DNA of 64,000 nt from contig NC_086362.1 of NCBI RefSeq assembly GCF_036324505.1, positions 7,003,043-7,067,042 of the forward strand, in the 5' to 3' direction. Made by a program: the position numbers and the translations under genes. The stretch comes from Eleginops maclovinus. Its lineage: Eukaryota > Chordata > Actinopteri > Perciformes > Eleginopidae. How positions within the stretch are numbered: the stretch's first letter is position 1; every line of letters starts with the position of its first letter. This document shows positions 27,255 through 38,661 of the stretch, one piece after another. The notes under the pieces were generated by a model, which saw nothing but the letters and a program-made list of their open reading frames with translations, was not told the origin of the DNA and did not search any database.

Positions 27255-28740
27255 AAGGTTTCAGACAACACAGCCCCCAGGTTCATCGGGCACACAAACT
27301 TCTCCACCACGATAAGGTGCTGGTTCTCGGAAAGGCATATTATTCTCCTACAGACAAAACGTGCAGGTGTATTTTTTGGTCAAAACGTATAAGAAACATC
27401 AGTCCAAAGAGTTTATTTGTGACAGAGCTTTGTAAATTCAAAGCAAGACTGCATATAAAACCAACATCTTCCCCTGCACAATCAGCACTCAGATAAGGGT
27501 CTACAGCAAGACCACTCTGATGTTAAACATGAAGCTACAGCCAGCAGCCGGTGAGCTGGAGATGTGCACCCATGCAGCAGCACAGCCCCATCACAGTGTG
27601 TGCAGTTGAGACGTGATGCTATTAGCACGCTGCCACTCCATCTGTCACATGGAACTTCCAGTCTGCTGCAGCTAACTCACACATTTCCTTGGCTACTTTT
27701 CTTTCCTGTGCTGAAAGAAGGTAGTGTATTCTTGTTCCTGGTACAAGAGGAAACGCTACTCAGCTGCAGGAATGTTCCATGTGGAAAAAGGAGGAGGAGG
27801 AGGACAGGGTGTGAAAAGCTGCAGAGCATGGGCCATTTGTAGTGATGCAGAGGGAAGAAAGGAGCAGTGGACATTAGCGTAGCTTGGCTGCGATCCAAGG
27901 CGTGTGTGCTGATTGATGAAATGAACTCTGGGTCTGGGAAATTGATTCTGGCGGAGGCTGATCTCCCTGTCCTCTTCCCTTCCTGTTCTCCAGTCGGTTC
28001 TGCCCACTTTTGTCTCGCTGACTCAAAATGAGAAGAAAAATCAACACAAATAAGTTGTTCTGTATCTGACGACATGTCTCTCGGCTCAGGTGAAGCTGTT
28101 GCATCATTTCTGTTTCTTTCATTTGACCTGCAAGCTAAATCCTCACCTTCTCTGAAAATCTCTGCAAGCTTCTCGTTTAATATTTCATGAAACCCCTCCA
28201 TCTCTCCCATGTAGGCGGGCGGTTGTGTCTGTGAGTTTCTGAGGGATTATCTGTCTGCTTTTTGTTTTATTTTTAATGTTTAATCTCACCATTGGACTAT
28301 TCCCACACATCAGCCCATGTATTTATTCATCAACAGCAGAGGCCGACTTTCAATACAAATAAACCTTATTACAGACCTACCTTACCCAGTTTTATAAGCA
28401 TTTATTTTAAAAAGACTTCTTTAAGCAAAAACAAAACTACATCCCTGCTTACCTGTTGCCTAAAGTTTGTATACCTCCCAACTGCATCATTAGAAAAAAA
28501 CAGCCATTTTATACTCTGAATATAGTTTTTGTTTCCTAATTATTTCCAGTTGCTACTATTTAGCTCTTGGTTATACTAACGTAACAGTAACATTTCCTGC
28601 AAGAAATGTCCAATGTCAAGGAAATTATGTCTCTAGTTTCTGATTGTCTTGGTTTGGAGTGTGTGATTTTTAATTTTTACTGAAAAAATATCGAATGTGA
28701 ATCGGGTGTGATAAGGATCAGTACCTCTATATGTGCGGCC

Positions 28741-29240
28741 ATGGTTCTCAGCAGGAAACAGATGGACTGTCCACTCCAAATAGGGAATGAGTCTTAACCT
28801 AAGTAAAGTGGTTCAAGTATCCCTGGTCTTGTTCTGAGTGAATGGACAATGGAGCGTGAGATGGGCTGGGGAATCGGAGCAGCGGGAGCTTTGTACACTG
28901 TTGTGATGAAGAGAGAGCAGAAGGCAACGCTTTCCATCTACCGGGCCATCTTTATTCCTGCCCTCACCTATGATCATTCGAGGGGACATGACCAAAAGAT
29001 CGAGACCGCGGATACAACGGTTGAGATGGGTTTTCTTCAGAGGGTGTCAGGCCTCTCCCTTAGGGATAAGAGGAGGGACGCAGAGTAGAGCCTTGCTTTG
29101 GAGCGTCTTGGAATCCCCCAGTCAGAGCTGGTTGATGTAGCCAGGGTAAGGGAAGTCTGTGGGCTTGGCTGGAACTGCTACCCTACGACTCGACCCCAGA
29201 GAAAATGGTTGACGATGGCTCGATATATGTGGGGTTTTTT
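28741..29240 (+). mobile_element. Rex3-like 3' fragment, opposite orientation
   Basis: It starts GGTTCTCAGCAGGAAACAGA, nearly the same as the reverse strand at 25384 (GGTTCTCAGCAGGAAACCGA), and continues with FKY, a degraded GVLFS, MERE and YRAIFIPALTYDHS remnants. It then reads FLQRVSGLSLRDKRR and WERLGIP-like ERLGIPQSELVDVARVREV, all from the 3' coding end of this family. Several stops and an internal deletion are present. It overlaps in content with the 3' part of the 25-27 kb copy but points the other way, so it is an independent insertion or a rearranged piece. Confidence 0.78.
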
Positions 29241-31419
29241 TCATCGCAGTTCAAACAAACGTGCAGTAAAGCTCACACTAGTCACAGGGCCAAGCTAACT
29301 TTAAGGTTACCTAGGTAAATTGATATGCTCTTTTTGATGTTTAACGATCACTGTTTCCAACTCTATTATTTGAGATTTTAGAATTAACAGTATGCATTTT
29401 CATGTATTAATATCATATATCGTATATCATGCTACATTAATAATATAAATATAGAATAAAATTCCTGAGCACCTCCACTTGCTGTTCTCTGAGCAGAATC
29501 GTCTCACACAACATTCAGAGCTCACTGCAGGCCGAGGAGGATATCTCCCCATTTATGAGGAGCAGGTTATCTTCATCTTCCAACAAATTTACCGCCAGAG
29601 AAATTATATAATCTTGTTACATTCTCGAATGAGGATCCTCCCTGTGTTCCGCCTGCTCTCAGGTCATCTGCGCTGCTACCCTCCCCCTGGTCATCTCTGT
29701 GTGTGAAGGTGTTTTTTTAATGAGGGGTAGCATCGCCGGATCCTCCCTCTGTCCTCAACGTTCACACTCACTTGGCTTCACAAGATATTGTTCTGATCTT
29801 TTGTGGGATGCATGACATACTTCTCTGCTTTAAAACACAATACATGCCGCAGGAAGAAACTATCCAAACCTAGCGTGCTTGACTTTAGCTTAGTGGATGG
29901 ACATAATCTCAGTAATTGGACCATAATGTCACTATCCATAAACCAGCTGCCGTTACTATGAGGCACAGGAGGCCGCTGTTTTCATCATGTTTGCTCAAAA
30001 ACAAAAGGGCACAACAGAGATTCCTGTAGGGGGACCGCAGAACATTATATGCTTTGTAGTTAATCAAGGCCAAATTGGTTATGACGTGTGGCAGAGATCA
30101 CTGTTTATGAACAACCGAGACGGATTCAGAAGTCACAACCAATGATTGTCTCGCGCACAGGTGTAAAGTTGATGCTAATGAGATAAGACGTCAGAATGAG
30201 GTGAATTTACTAATTAAAACAGATGCGAATCACTCTTTACCTCATTTAGACATTAACCTGAAGGCCTGCACTTTATTTTGGAGTGCGTCGTCCTTCAGCA
30301 CAACCACACCTGCACTCACACACTCTGCCATGTTCCCAAAGTACTGAGGAGGTGTGTTTGCAGCAGCAGAGGCAGGTGCGCCTCTCATTTGCTTTGGAGA
30401 AATTCATTTGCCGCTGGAGAAAACATTGCCCAAATTCTCTAATCAATGAAAGTCCCTGAAAGGCTGGCGGCGCGTGCAGTCGATGGCGGTGTTTACCTAC
30501 GGCCACAGATGTTGCTCCATTATTCCGCTTCGTCAAGTGAAAGCTCCTCAGAGGTGTTTGAATTTATCAACCCAGCGAGGGAGCAGAGGAGGAGGCGGCT
30601 GTGGTCATGTACAATACAGCCCCAGTGTGGAAACATGGAGCCAGGTTCCGCAGCTGCAGGTAAATCAAAACGTCTTACCTTCTTTAGCCATGCTACTGGC
30701 TTGGCTACATACTGGTATCACTGGTGTATTGTTCTGTGTTTCTGCAGACTGAAACATCTAACTAATTATTGGATTGCTATAAACATTTTAGAATAGGAAA
30801 TCAGAAATATAAACATTTTCTTTTCTTTTAGGTGAAACCTTACAGGATTTACTACTCCCTGATAAACCGATTTCTTTGTGTTAAGAGCTAATTGTAAAAC
30901 AAGTATTGGTGCAGAGTTGTCATTTATATGTTTTCCATACTTTTGGTTAATATTGGAGGTGTAATACACAGAAAAATGATTTTTTTTAAAAGTATTGACC
31001 AAACAGGAAATTGCCAATTGTTGGTGTTTCCATGGCATTGAGAAAAATCATGTATGCTTATACTGTATTTAGGATACCACCATCCTATAAGCGTCTCAAA
31101 AACGGATTTGCATGTGAGCACGCTAGACCATAGGCAAACATACTTTTCAGTTGGATGTCATTTGCACAATCACATGGGGGCCTTCTGACATGCCTCATAG
31201 AATGGAGGCAATTGAATGTTGCTCTACATGAGCTGCCGAGTGTGCACACAGCAAAAGGCTGTCTCTAATGAGAAGTGCAGCTTTATGGGAGCATCTGTTC
31301 GGCAGACAAGATGTCAACTTATCCTACAGTTTACCCGTCAAACTATTCTGATGACAGTTGAAATGTCACCTCAGGAATACCCAAACCACAGGCGAAAGAG
31401 CTGAGAGAAGCAATAGAGA

Positions 31420-31437
31420 CCCCCCCCCCCCCCCCCC
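31420..31437. repeat. Poly-C tract (18 nt)
   Basis: An uninterrupted run of 18 C, about 450 nt downstream of the 39-nt exon in gene orientation (poly-G on the transcript). Confidence 0.95.
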
Positions 31438-31756
31438 TTGAATTAGGACACACATGCATTATGCATCAGGGAGAATCACAACACACCATGACTTTGGCTG
31501 ACAGAGTAGTTAGAAGTTGACTTGGTGCTGTAATGAGGTCACTTCTGTGGTTCTTAAGCATTTGCTGAGGAAAGTAGAGTGTGTTAGATGCCTGAGAGCA
31601 TTTTTTTTTTGACTGATGCGATCCACTTATGTGGGTTATTTCACTGGAACGCAGTGCTGATGTGATGGTTTAAGGGCATTTTTTAAATGATTGAGGCACC
31701 TGAGAAATATTCATGCTCAGGCCAAACACATTAGAGGAAGAATTCCACGGCATGTG

Positions 31757-31762
31757 CATGCA
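31757..31762 (-). promoter_or_regulatory. TGCATG, candidate RBFOX element for the 39-nt exon
   Basis: The minus strand reads TGCATG about 127 nt downstream of the donor of the 39-nt GAIN exon. The spacing is very like that at the KVEQK microexon. Function is inferred. Confidence 0.4.
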
Positions 31763-31889
31763 GGGGGGAAATGATGACATATGACTTCAAGGCATGGAAG
31801 TAACTTGGATTATATGATGAAAGATGACAGTAGCATTGCCACAATGAGGTAATGGAGAGGATTTAGAGGGGGGGATTTTGTCCAAATAC

Positions 31890-31928
31890 CTGAACATAAA
31901 AGCGGCAAGAGCGCTCTCTTTTCTGCAG
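31890..31928 (-). CDS. adgrl3: adgrl3 39-nt exon in GAIN subdomain A
   Basis: This tiny exon (phase 0 to 0, 13 codons) reads LQKRERSCRFYVQ and corresponds to the LQKRERSCR(A/D)YV segment of other latrophilins, with Phe in place of the usual Ala or Asp. The acceptor is TTTGTGTTGCAG and the donor is GTATTT. A second AG lies six bases into the exon (CTGCAG), so an alternative acceptor could drop Leu-Gln while keeping frame. TGC sits directly before the first AG, and TGCATG occurs about 127 nt downstream in the intron, both features linked to neural microexon control. Because 39 is divisible by three, skipping the exon would also keep frame but would remove a Cys and a helix turn of the GAIN domain. 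Confidence 0.92.
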
Positions 31929-33515
31929 CTGCAACACAAAGAAAATCAAAGAGTTAGGAATAGGTCAACATATCAAACAACTCCTTTGAAATATATGTCC
32001 TTCTGCACCTTGAAGTAAAGATTTGATTCACTTTTATAAATCGTGAAGCAAATACATTAATTATACCTGATCTTAGAAAAACATCAGATGCTCTTGTGTT
32101 AATTAGTACTAAAATGAGATGTACAAGCCATGTGGGAATAAACCGATCACACACTTGAATGTGGTTTCAAGGTAAGTATTTCATTTTTTCAGAAAAGAAG
32201 AAAGTCATGTGAGAACTCAGGAGAGCTGTTTCGGTTTTGATGCTCTGCCATGAGTTAGCACACCTGAATGACAGGTAGCTCTGTTAGCGCTGCACCTAGA
32301 CTGAATTATTTTAATTGAGTTCTAAACCGAGCGAGCTAGCCAACAAAGCTCCTGTGTGGTTTAACAGCTTGAATCTGGTACCGTGCTAAATCCATGCAGA
32401 TTAGCTCCTAAAAGCACTGTTTCCTCATAAAGGAGCCTCGTGCTCCACATCACAGCCCACTCCTCTGGAAAGCGTTAGCCGGCTCCCCTTTGATCATGAG
32501 CAGCACACTGATCTCTTCGTTTGCCAACTCAATCCTCTCATTGTCTGCTGGCAGGAGCATTGTGCAGCGCTATCGGGAAAAAAAATCTTTAATTCGCTTA
32601 GCTCTCTGCAGATTGTGTCAGAATGATTGGAGGTAAACATCACCCAGGAGGAAGTCCAACACGAGGTGGAGAGGTACTGCAGCAATGGAGTGAGAATTAT
32701 AAATCCCCTGACCTCTTTAATAAATGCTCTTTTCATTTACCTCCACATAACTGCCTTTTTGAACCAGTTTCTCATCTTTACAAGAGAAACTAAAGACTCC
32801 AGCAGCTATATCCACCACAGCAGATCTCGAAAGGGGATTTTTATGGGAAACTTTTTTTTTCAAGAGGTATTATAAACTGTAGATGCTCCTCAATGTGAGT
32901 TACCTCATTGCCTTCCCCTTTGGCCATCTTTACTGCCTCTCCTCTCCATTGGAGGAATTGACACTAAAATCTCAATGGGGACATCTGTGTGTGTCGAGGC
33001 AATGAAATGAAAATTGTCTGTCCCCGAAAAGCTATCTGAGAACAGGTGTTCATGCTCCCGTTCAAGTGAAGCCGCTCCTCCAAATTAACGAGTGACATTT
33101 TAAATTTCACTGATGTTTGCTGTTCCGGAAGTAGTATTTCTGCTCGCAGTGAGTCGAGTTTATGCAAAACTCTCACACAGCTTAGATCTGAAAACCTACG
33201 CTGTACTAATAGTACAAATCAAATGGTGCCTGTGTAGTGCTTTAGACGAGCATGGCATCCTTTAAACTACATCAAAGTTCAACTGATCGCATAATGTATG
33301 ATACTAGGGCTACAGATATGCTTTCCACTTTAGTTGAGGGTGTTTCATATGCATTGACCTCAAGAAAACGCTGGGTCTCACTTTATCTGACAGCAGCAGC
33401 AGCAGCAGCAACAGAAGACCATTACAATAAAACCTACTGTTCAGATTGCACTGGGTGGAGGTGAAGTGGAAGGTGCAGTAAGCATCCATTTTGAAAACAT
33501 ATATTAGTTATTTAC
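31929..33515 (-). other. adgrl3: Intron before the 39-nt exon
   Basis: A 1587-bp intron. A short CAG run lies at 33391-33411. No coding or transposon sequence was recognised. Confidence 0.8.
33391..33411. repeat. Short (CAG)n run
   Basis: About six CAG units ending in CAACAG. Confidence 0.9.
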
Positions 33516-33701
33516 CTTGTTGAGGCTCCGGGCAGCGCTGTCTTTGCCACCGGGCGTCAGGTTCCTGAGCTGCACGTCGAGCAGATCCACCAGCTGCACC
33601 ATGGCCTTCACTGTGAAGGAGATGTCTCCCGCCTGGAGATTACGCTTCGTTTGCTCTGCTAACTCCCGGGCAATGACTGCAGCCGTCTCTCCAGCTTTGA
33701 T
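33516..33701 (-). CDS. adgrl3: adgrl3 GAIN subdomain A, first exon
   Basis: This 186-nt exon is phase 0 at both ends and codes 62 residues. It begins IKAGETAAVIARELAEQTKR and ends VQLRNLTPGGKDSAARSLNK. This is the helical start of GAIN subdomain A and is almost invariant among latrophilins, including the LRNLTPGGKDSAARSLNK block with an N-glycosylation sequon (NLT). The acceptor follows a pyrimidine tract ending TTTTTCTCACAG, and the donor is GTAAAT. The end is in phase with the 39-nt exon that follows. No irregularity was seen. Confidence 0.97.
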
Positions 33702-34414
33702 CTGTGAGAAAAAGGACAAAACCTGAAATTAGGATATAACTGGCACAAATGTATTCCTTAACTCATTATACACAACCTATAAACATGATAAATTGCAAGA
33801 TACATATTTTTAGCCCTTGCCATTTAGCCTATATGTTTTTCCTAACTGCTGCTTTGTTGCACACAGTTATTGTGGCGAGACGGCGCTCAGTTGAGGGCCA
33901 ATATTGTATCTAGAAGCAATTATAACGTCAACCAATGAGGGGATTTCCCCAGATAGCCTTACACCTTTATGAAGCTAATGGAGAGCAGTGTGCAAGTTGT
34001 ACACAGAGGACACATCCTCTACAATATTCATTTTTCTTTTGTTTGAACGTGATGTGATTTGTGTGTCTTGGGATTTGTTGAAAACAGAAACATATTATGA
34101 TTAGTATTTCCCCTCCGTGTTTAGAAGACTTTATTTCCATTTAGGAGACCTTTCCTGTTTTATTCCTAACTCACTCTGACACACTCTTTTGTACTACATT
34201 ATGTTTCACTGACAATGCAAAAACAATGCTCCTGCTTGAATACAAAAACAATAAAACCTAAAGCTCCTATCTTAGCAACCGAAAATAGGATGTGGGTTTC
34301 TGCACATGCTACTGTACGTGAAGCTTTAATCGGATAATATTAGTTAAAGAAATAATATATTCATATTTATCCCGGGGAAAATAGATTTTGTGACATTTGC
34401 TGGATTTATGTTGA

Positions 34415-34440
<26 letters not shown>
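34415..34440. repeat. (AT)n microsatellite
   Basis: Thirteen AT units. Confidence 0.95.
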
Positions 34441-34446
<6 letters not shown>

Positions 34447-36054
34447 ATAAAAACATTTCTATAAACATAAAAAGTGAAATAATGTATAATAAAAGACAAT
34501 ATAAAATAAAATACTAATATTTATATGAAAAGGAGTAGTTAAAGGTTAAAATGTAAACATTGTACTACAATATATAACTTGTAAACTACAGTATATATTT
34601 GTGTATTAGTATTAATAAGAAAAAGTGTTTTTCTGCTCTATTGTAAAATGGCTAACACCTAAAGTAGTACGTTCGTGTTACATAGAAAAATCTAGCTTTT
34701 CTTACAGTACAAACAGAATTGCCACGTGAGTGTTCTTGTATAGGAAACTTTCCAATATCTAAACTGTGAGCTGTGGAGGCATCTGTTTATTTACTAATGA
34801 GGCTCACCACAAACACTGACAAAAAAACATATTTATCCCGGTTTTCAAATGAGAGTCTACCTAGCTCTCTCTACCCAATAATGTGAGGAGGTCAACCGTA
34901 TCACACTTTTGCATGCTACACCTAAAACACAACAGCATGTAATATTGGGTATCCATCTTGAGAAGAGCATCATGTAAATGTGCAGTCATCTTGACCTAAA
35001 TCAGGAGCTCCTTTCAGTATGATGTTGATTTTAATCGAAGGTTGATTACCTCCAAGGTTTTTTCACTGATAGACTTGATGCAGTAAGATGAACTTTAAAA
35101 CCCATGGCACTAACTGCAACAGATTTACTTCAACTTCACTTGTTATCATCACATGAGAGTTTATTAAACCAATTATGCTCTTCACAGTCTTCACAGAGGT
35201 TTGTGCAGGGGAACGTGCTTCTGGAAGATGCTTTTCTCTTTCCTCTCCTAATGAGGGGATGGACAGTGTTTTTTTTTTGTCTATCTGTTTTTCTTTAATC
35301 CTCCATATCCTCCCTCATTTTGTCTTTGGAAGCATCTGGTCATGAGCAGATCCATGTACACACAGGAGATATAAAAGAACAAAGTGGCAGATGGGCATCT
35401 TTGACATGATGGTCTTAATTAAAGTGTTCTACAGCGGCCAGCAGAATAAAACAAGTAATGGCACTTCTCTTAAAGCACATGAATTTGTTGATTGTCAGCT
35501 TCTCCTCAGTCTGTGCAACATCCGCCTCACATTGTTCAGGTTAAATCCTGCAAACAGCAGCCTGTAGAAAAGCTTTACTGCTCAGAAATTCACCTGATCA
35601 TCCCTCCCTCTATTTTGTTCTGCATCCATTTCTGCACACTGCCGTTAGTTTAATGGGCCGGGCTCGGTGCTGGTGAATACATCAGAGGCGTTATAACATG
35701 CACACCTCAGGGGTGGTATGAGTTTAAGGAAGAACATTTTCAACATTGCTTGCAATTTATAATCTGGAACCTTGATCCCCACTTGCAGCAACTCTTCTCC
35801 TCTTCTGATTTGATTCTATTACAGATTTAAACAGGAAGCTTTAAATGGGGATCAGCATAATAACCTGCTGCAGAGGAAGGAGGAAATCCTTCTTTTAGGA
35901 GAAACCCCAGGCTAATCCTCAACATTAATTGACTTGTTATGAAGAGACCACACAAAACTAAGAACCTGTACAAGTGATGTTATATATACACCTTTATTTT
36001 GCATTTTGAACTGTGCAAAGTCTTACTAAGGAAAGTGATGCACCAATCAAAATT

Positions 36055-36375
36055 GTTCCCTTTCCTGTAGTGTGTTCTATAGGTTTTGTGCAAGTCAATG
36101 GTCTGCTTAGGCTAAAATCCCTGTGTTCCCTCCGGAGGGAGTTTCTCCCACACACTCCCCACTCTGCCTGAAACGCCTCCACTGGACTCCTTTGTTTACT
36201 TCCGGAACATAGTGATATCTAAGCAGTTGAGCAATCACAACAGAGCCGGCCAGCTAACCAATCAGATCACACTGGGAAAATAAAGATATTTTTGAACAGT
36301 AAAGCATGGAAACATGTCACAGTAGAGGCAAAATACTAATCTGAACCTTAAATTGAGCAGAATGTGTCCTGTTTA
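36055..36375. mobile_element. Dispersed non-autonomous repeat, copy 1
   Basis: It contains TTTCCTGTAGTGTGTTCTAT, then CCAATCAGATCACACTGGGA and, near its right end, CACAGTAGAGGCAAAATACT and GAGCAGAATGTGTCC before TTAA at 36372-36375. The first block is repeated at 37606 and the last at 3.3 kb, so these are members of one TTAA-ended family. No coding capacity. Confidence 0.6.
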
Positions 36376-36591
36376 ACGTACTTTAACAGCTATTGAGTCA
36401 GTATGGACCCAATATCAGTATCTCTGATTCATAAATAAATTTATTTAAAAAACATTATATTTCAACATAGCATTTCAACTCATTTTCATATGTGTTTTTC
36501 AATGTGTTTTATAAGCGGCAAAGATTCACCTCCCAAACAAACAGCATGTCATCACACTGTTTCTGATTCATTATATGCTGCAGCGGTTTAC

Positions 36592-36695
36592 CTTCTGGCT
36601 GATGAGATTGACCCAGGGGGAGGTGCAGTTGCTGAAGTTAGGCCCCTGGGGGTCCCAGTATCCCTCCGGACCCACGCACATGTAGGAAGCCACGC
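36592..36695 (-). CDS. adgrl3: adgrl3 hormone-receptor motif exon
   Basis: This 104-nt exon (phase 1 to 0) completes the HRM. It reads VASYMCVGPEGYWDPQGPNF, then SNCTSPWVNLISQK, matching the family pattern of Cys, then W-x-P, then NC(T/S)SPWVN. Asn residues in NFS and NCT are N-glycosylation sequons. The acceptor is TTCTGCCTCCAG and the donor is GTAAAC, and the split Gly codon (G|GC) joins the stalk exon in frame. In latrophilins the HRM packs against the GAIN domain outside the membrane. The exon is too short to stand out as an open frame and was found by its match to the expected sequence between the stalk and GAIN exons. Confidence 0.95.
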
Positions 36696-37605
36696 CTGGA
36701 GGCAGAACAATGAAATCACATTTATTATATCAGAAGGGAAAAAAATATCTGCAGGACGCTGTGTTTTGTAATGTGTGTGCTCACAACTATAAAACTATGC
36801 AGCAATTATTTTGTTCATGAAATACTGCATTTTATTAACGTTAGTTTGCCTTTTGATTTAAGATGTAAATATGCTCTTTTATTTTCCTCTTTTATCTGCA
36901 CTTTCCCTTTGCTGTAATGCTTTAAATGTCCCTTCATTGGGACGAGAAAAGGATTTCTGTGTGTGTGTTCTTTTTTCTGTATGTGTTTCTGGAAGATCTC
37001 TCGTCTTACCACCATTTTCTCATTTCTCTTACTTTTCCCATTACAGAGTGATGAACTACACAATGCTCTCAGTCGGACCAACTACTGCCCAATCCTCCCG
37101 TATGTCAAGCACTTTTTCTTATTTTCTAAATAAAACAGCGACATCCCAAAGAAACACAATTCTTAAGTGATTACATTAAACGATGCAGCAGAATGTAATT
37201 GGGCGGTTTTATCTTGCACTGACTGAAATGAAGTTTTCTCCATTCGAGGCCAGCGGAGTTCGCATAGGCAGCGTCTGTATTCAGTCATTAAAAATCACAT
37301 GGTGTCTGCGTGTGACACTTCAACTCCTGCATAGAAAATACAGCAACATGGACGCCAATTAAGTGTGCCGAAGCTGAATTCATCGGGAATGGTCAATTAA
37401 ACTGGCTCGGGAAATTGTGTCTGCAGACAGTATTGAGATTTAGGGAGTGTCACTCCTACAGCGTAGACTCTTGTTACATACGTTGGTACAAAAACAGCTC
37501 CACATATAGAACAATTCAACAATTAAACCATCAATTCAGCCTTAAGTTAAGAAGGAGTCAGATTTTTCACTTATATATATATAATGCTTTTTGTGATTTT
37601 TCCTT

Positions 37606-37735
37606 TCCTGTAGTGTGTTATATAGGTTGTTGTGCATGTAAATGGTGTTCAAAGAATAAAATCCCAAAGTTTCCTCCAGACGAAGTTTCTCTCTCACACA
37701 CTCCCCCCCCCTGAAGTACAGGTTCCTCAACATTT
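37606..37735. repeat. Dispersed non-autonomous repeat, copy 2 (partial)
   Basis: It starts TTTCCTGTAGTGTGTTATAT and goes on with GTGCATGTAAATGGT, then TTTCTCTCTCACACACTCCC, parallel to copy 1 at 36061-36180 in the same orientation. The right half is absent. Confidence 0.65.
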
Positions 37736-37849
37736 TACTTAAAACAATACTTTAAATAATGCACTTCAACATATTGAACCACTTTGAATCATGATCATAC
37801 ATATAATATGGTTACATCAAGATATTAACAGTAAAAAAATAATAACTTG

Positions 37850-38250
37850 TTTTGGTTCATATATTTTGCAATGAATACAATGTATTGTTCAACCACTGCA
37901 GACTACTGCAATGTTGTGCAATAACCCTTCTATGTGCAATATACACTCTTTTGCATTGTACTACTGTTATTACTGGCAGCTTCTTCACTTTAACAATAGT
38001 GCAATAATCACTGGTATGTGCAATGTCAACACCTTCATATATTTATTTCCGTTTTTAAAAGGCTGCTTAGTATTTTTTTACCATGGCTGCGTACATATTT
38101 ATCTTTGTTTTTATTAAATTGTTTTTCCTTTAAATTAAATATCTAAGCCGACTCCTTTTATTTAGCCTTGTATTTGCACTGTTACCCTTGCTGTCACAAT
38201 GTTAATATCCCTACAGTGAAACAAATAAAGGATTTCTGTATTTGAAAACA
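37850..38250 (+). repeat. LINE 3'-UTR-like remnant
   Basis: AT-rich sequence with several TGCAATA phrases, then TAGCCTTGTATTTGCACTGT, CCCTTGCTGTCACAATG and CAAATAAAGGATTTCTGTAT. This pattern is typical of the 3' untranslated ends of fish non-LTR elements. No open coding part is attached, and the family is not determined. Confidence 0.5.
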
Positions 38251-38650
38251 GAGCGTGTCTTTGACCTGATCTTCCCTGTACCTCAAATAACCTGCGTCTC
38301 TATTTTCAGAGCGAACCTCACCAGTTACACGCTGACATTAAATCGCCCTTGCTTGCAGTGTTGGCGGATGAGACGGGCGGCATTAGCCGATATAAATTTT
38401 GATTGACACATAATTTCCTTCCCCAGTCCACCTTGGACAGCCTTATGTTTGACGGGTTTATAAGATAAGGAGCAGTGCATTTCCTCCTATATAGAGAGGC
38501 AGGATGAGGAGACAGAGTGACAGCGAGCGGAGAAGTGAAGGTAAGATGGGAAAAGGAGCTCGAGGAACTTTCAAAGAGTGGCGGAGGAAGCTCAGAGTCG
38601 TGTTTCTGCTCGTCTGAAGAGCAGCGGCTTTGAAGAGCAAGCTGAGAAAA

Positions 38651-38661
38651 GGGGGGGGGGG
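38651..38661. repeat. Poly-G tract
   Basis: About eleven G in a row. Confidence 0.85.

Larger units (their letters stand above)
25130..27340 (-). mobile_element. Rex3-like non-LTR retrotransposon, decayed
   Basis: A minus-strand LINE remnant of the RTE-type Rex3 family. From its 5' side it has a GC-rich leader (about 27340-26900), an endonuclease-like segment (PVDERVTSLRLRVIGGNTLT, VVCAYATNS) and a reverse-transcriptase segment with FVDLEKAYD, SPILF and FADD motifs. Stretches at about 25592-25613 and 26041-26060 nearly match the Rex3 reverse-transcriptase PCR primer sites as I remember them. The copy is inactive. The endonuclease stops short of its GDFN catalytic block, the frames are shifted, and the sequence ends in the coding part near YGHEGWVMT without the usual 3' tail. 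It sits in an intron in the gene's own orientation. Confidence 0.85.
23127..31889 (-). other. adgrl3: Large GAIN intron carrying Rex3-like fragments
   Basis: An 8763-bp intron. It contains a decayed Rex3-like element in the same orientation as the gene (about 25130-27340), a second 3' fragment in the opposite orientation (28741-29240), an unexplained 177-codon open frame (27677-28210) and an 18-C run. The remainder shows nothing I can name. Confidence 0.85.
33702..36591 (-). other. adgrl3: Intron between HRM and GAIN exons
   Basis: A 2890-bp intron, AT-rich at 34.3-34.7 kb with an (AT)n run, and with a dispersed repeat at about 36055-36375. Confidence 0.8.
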
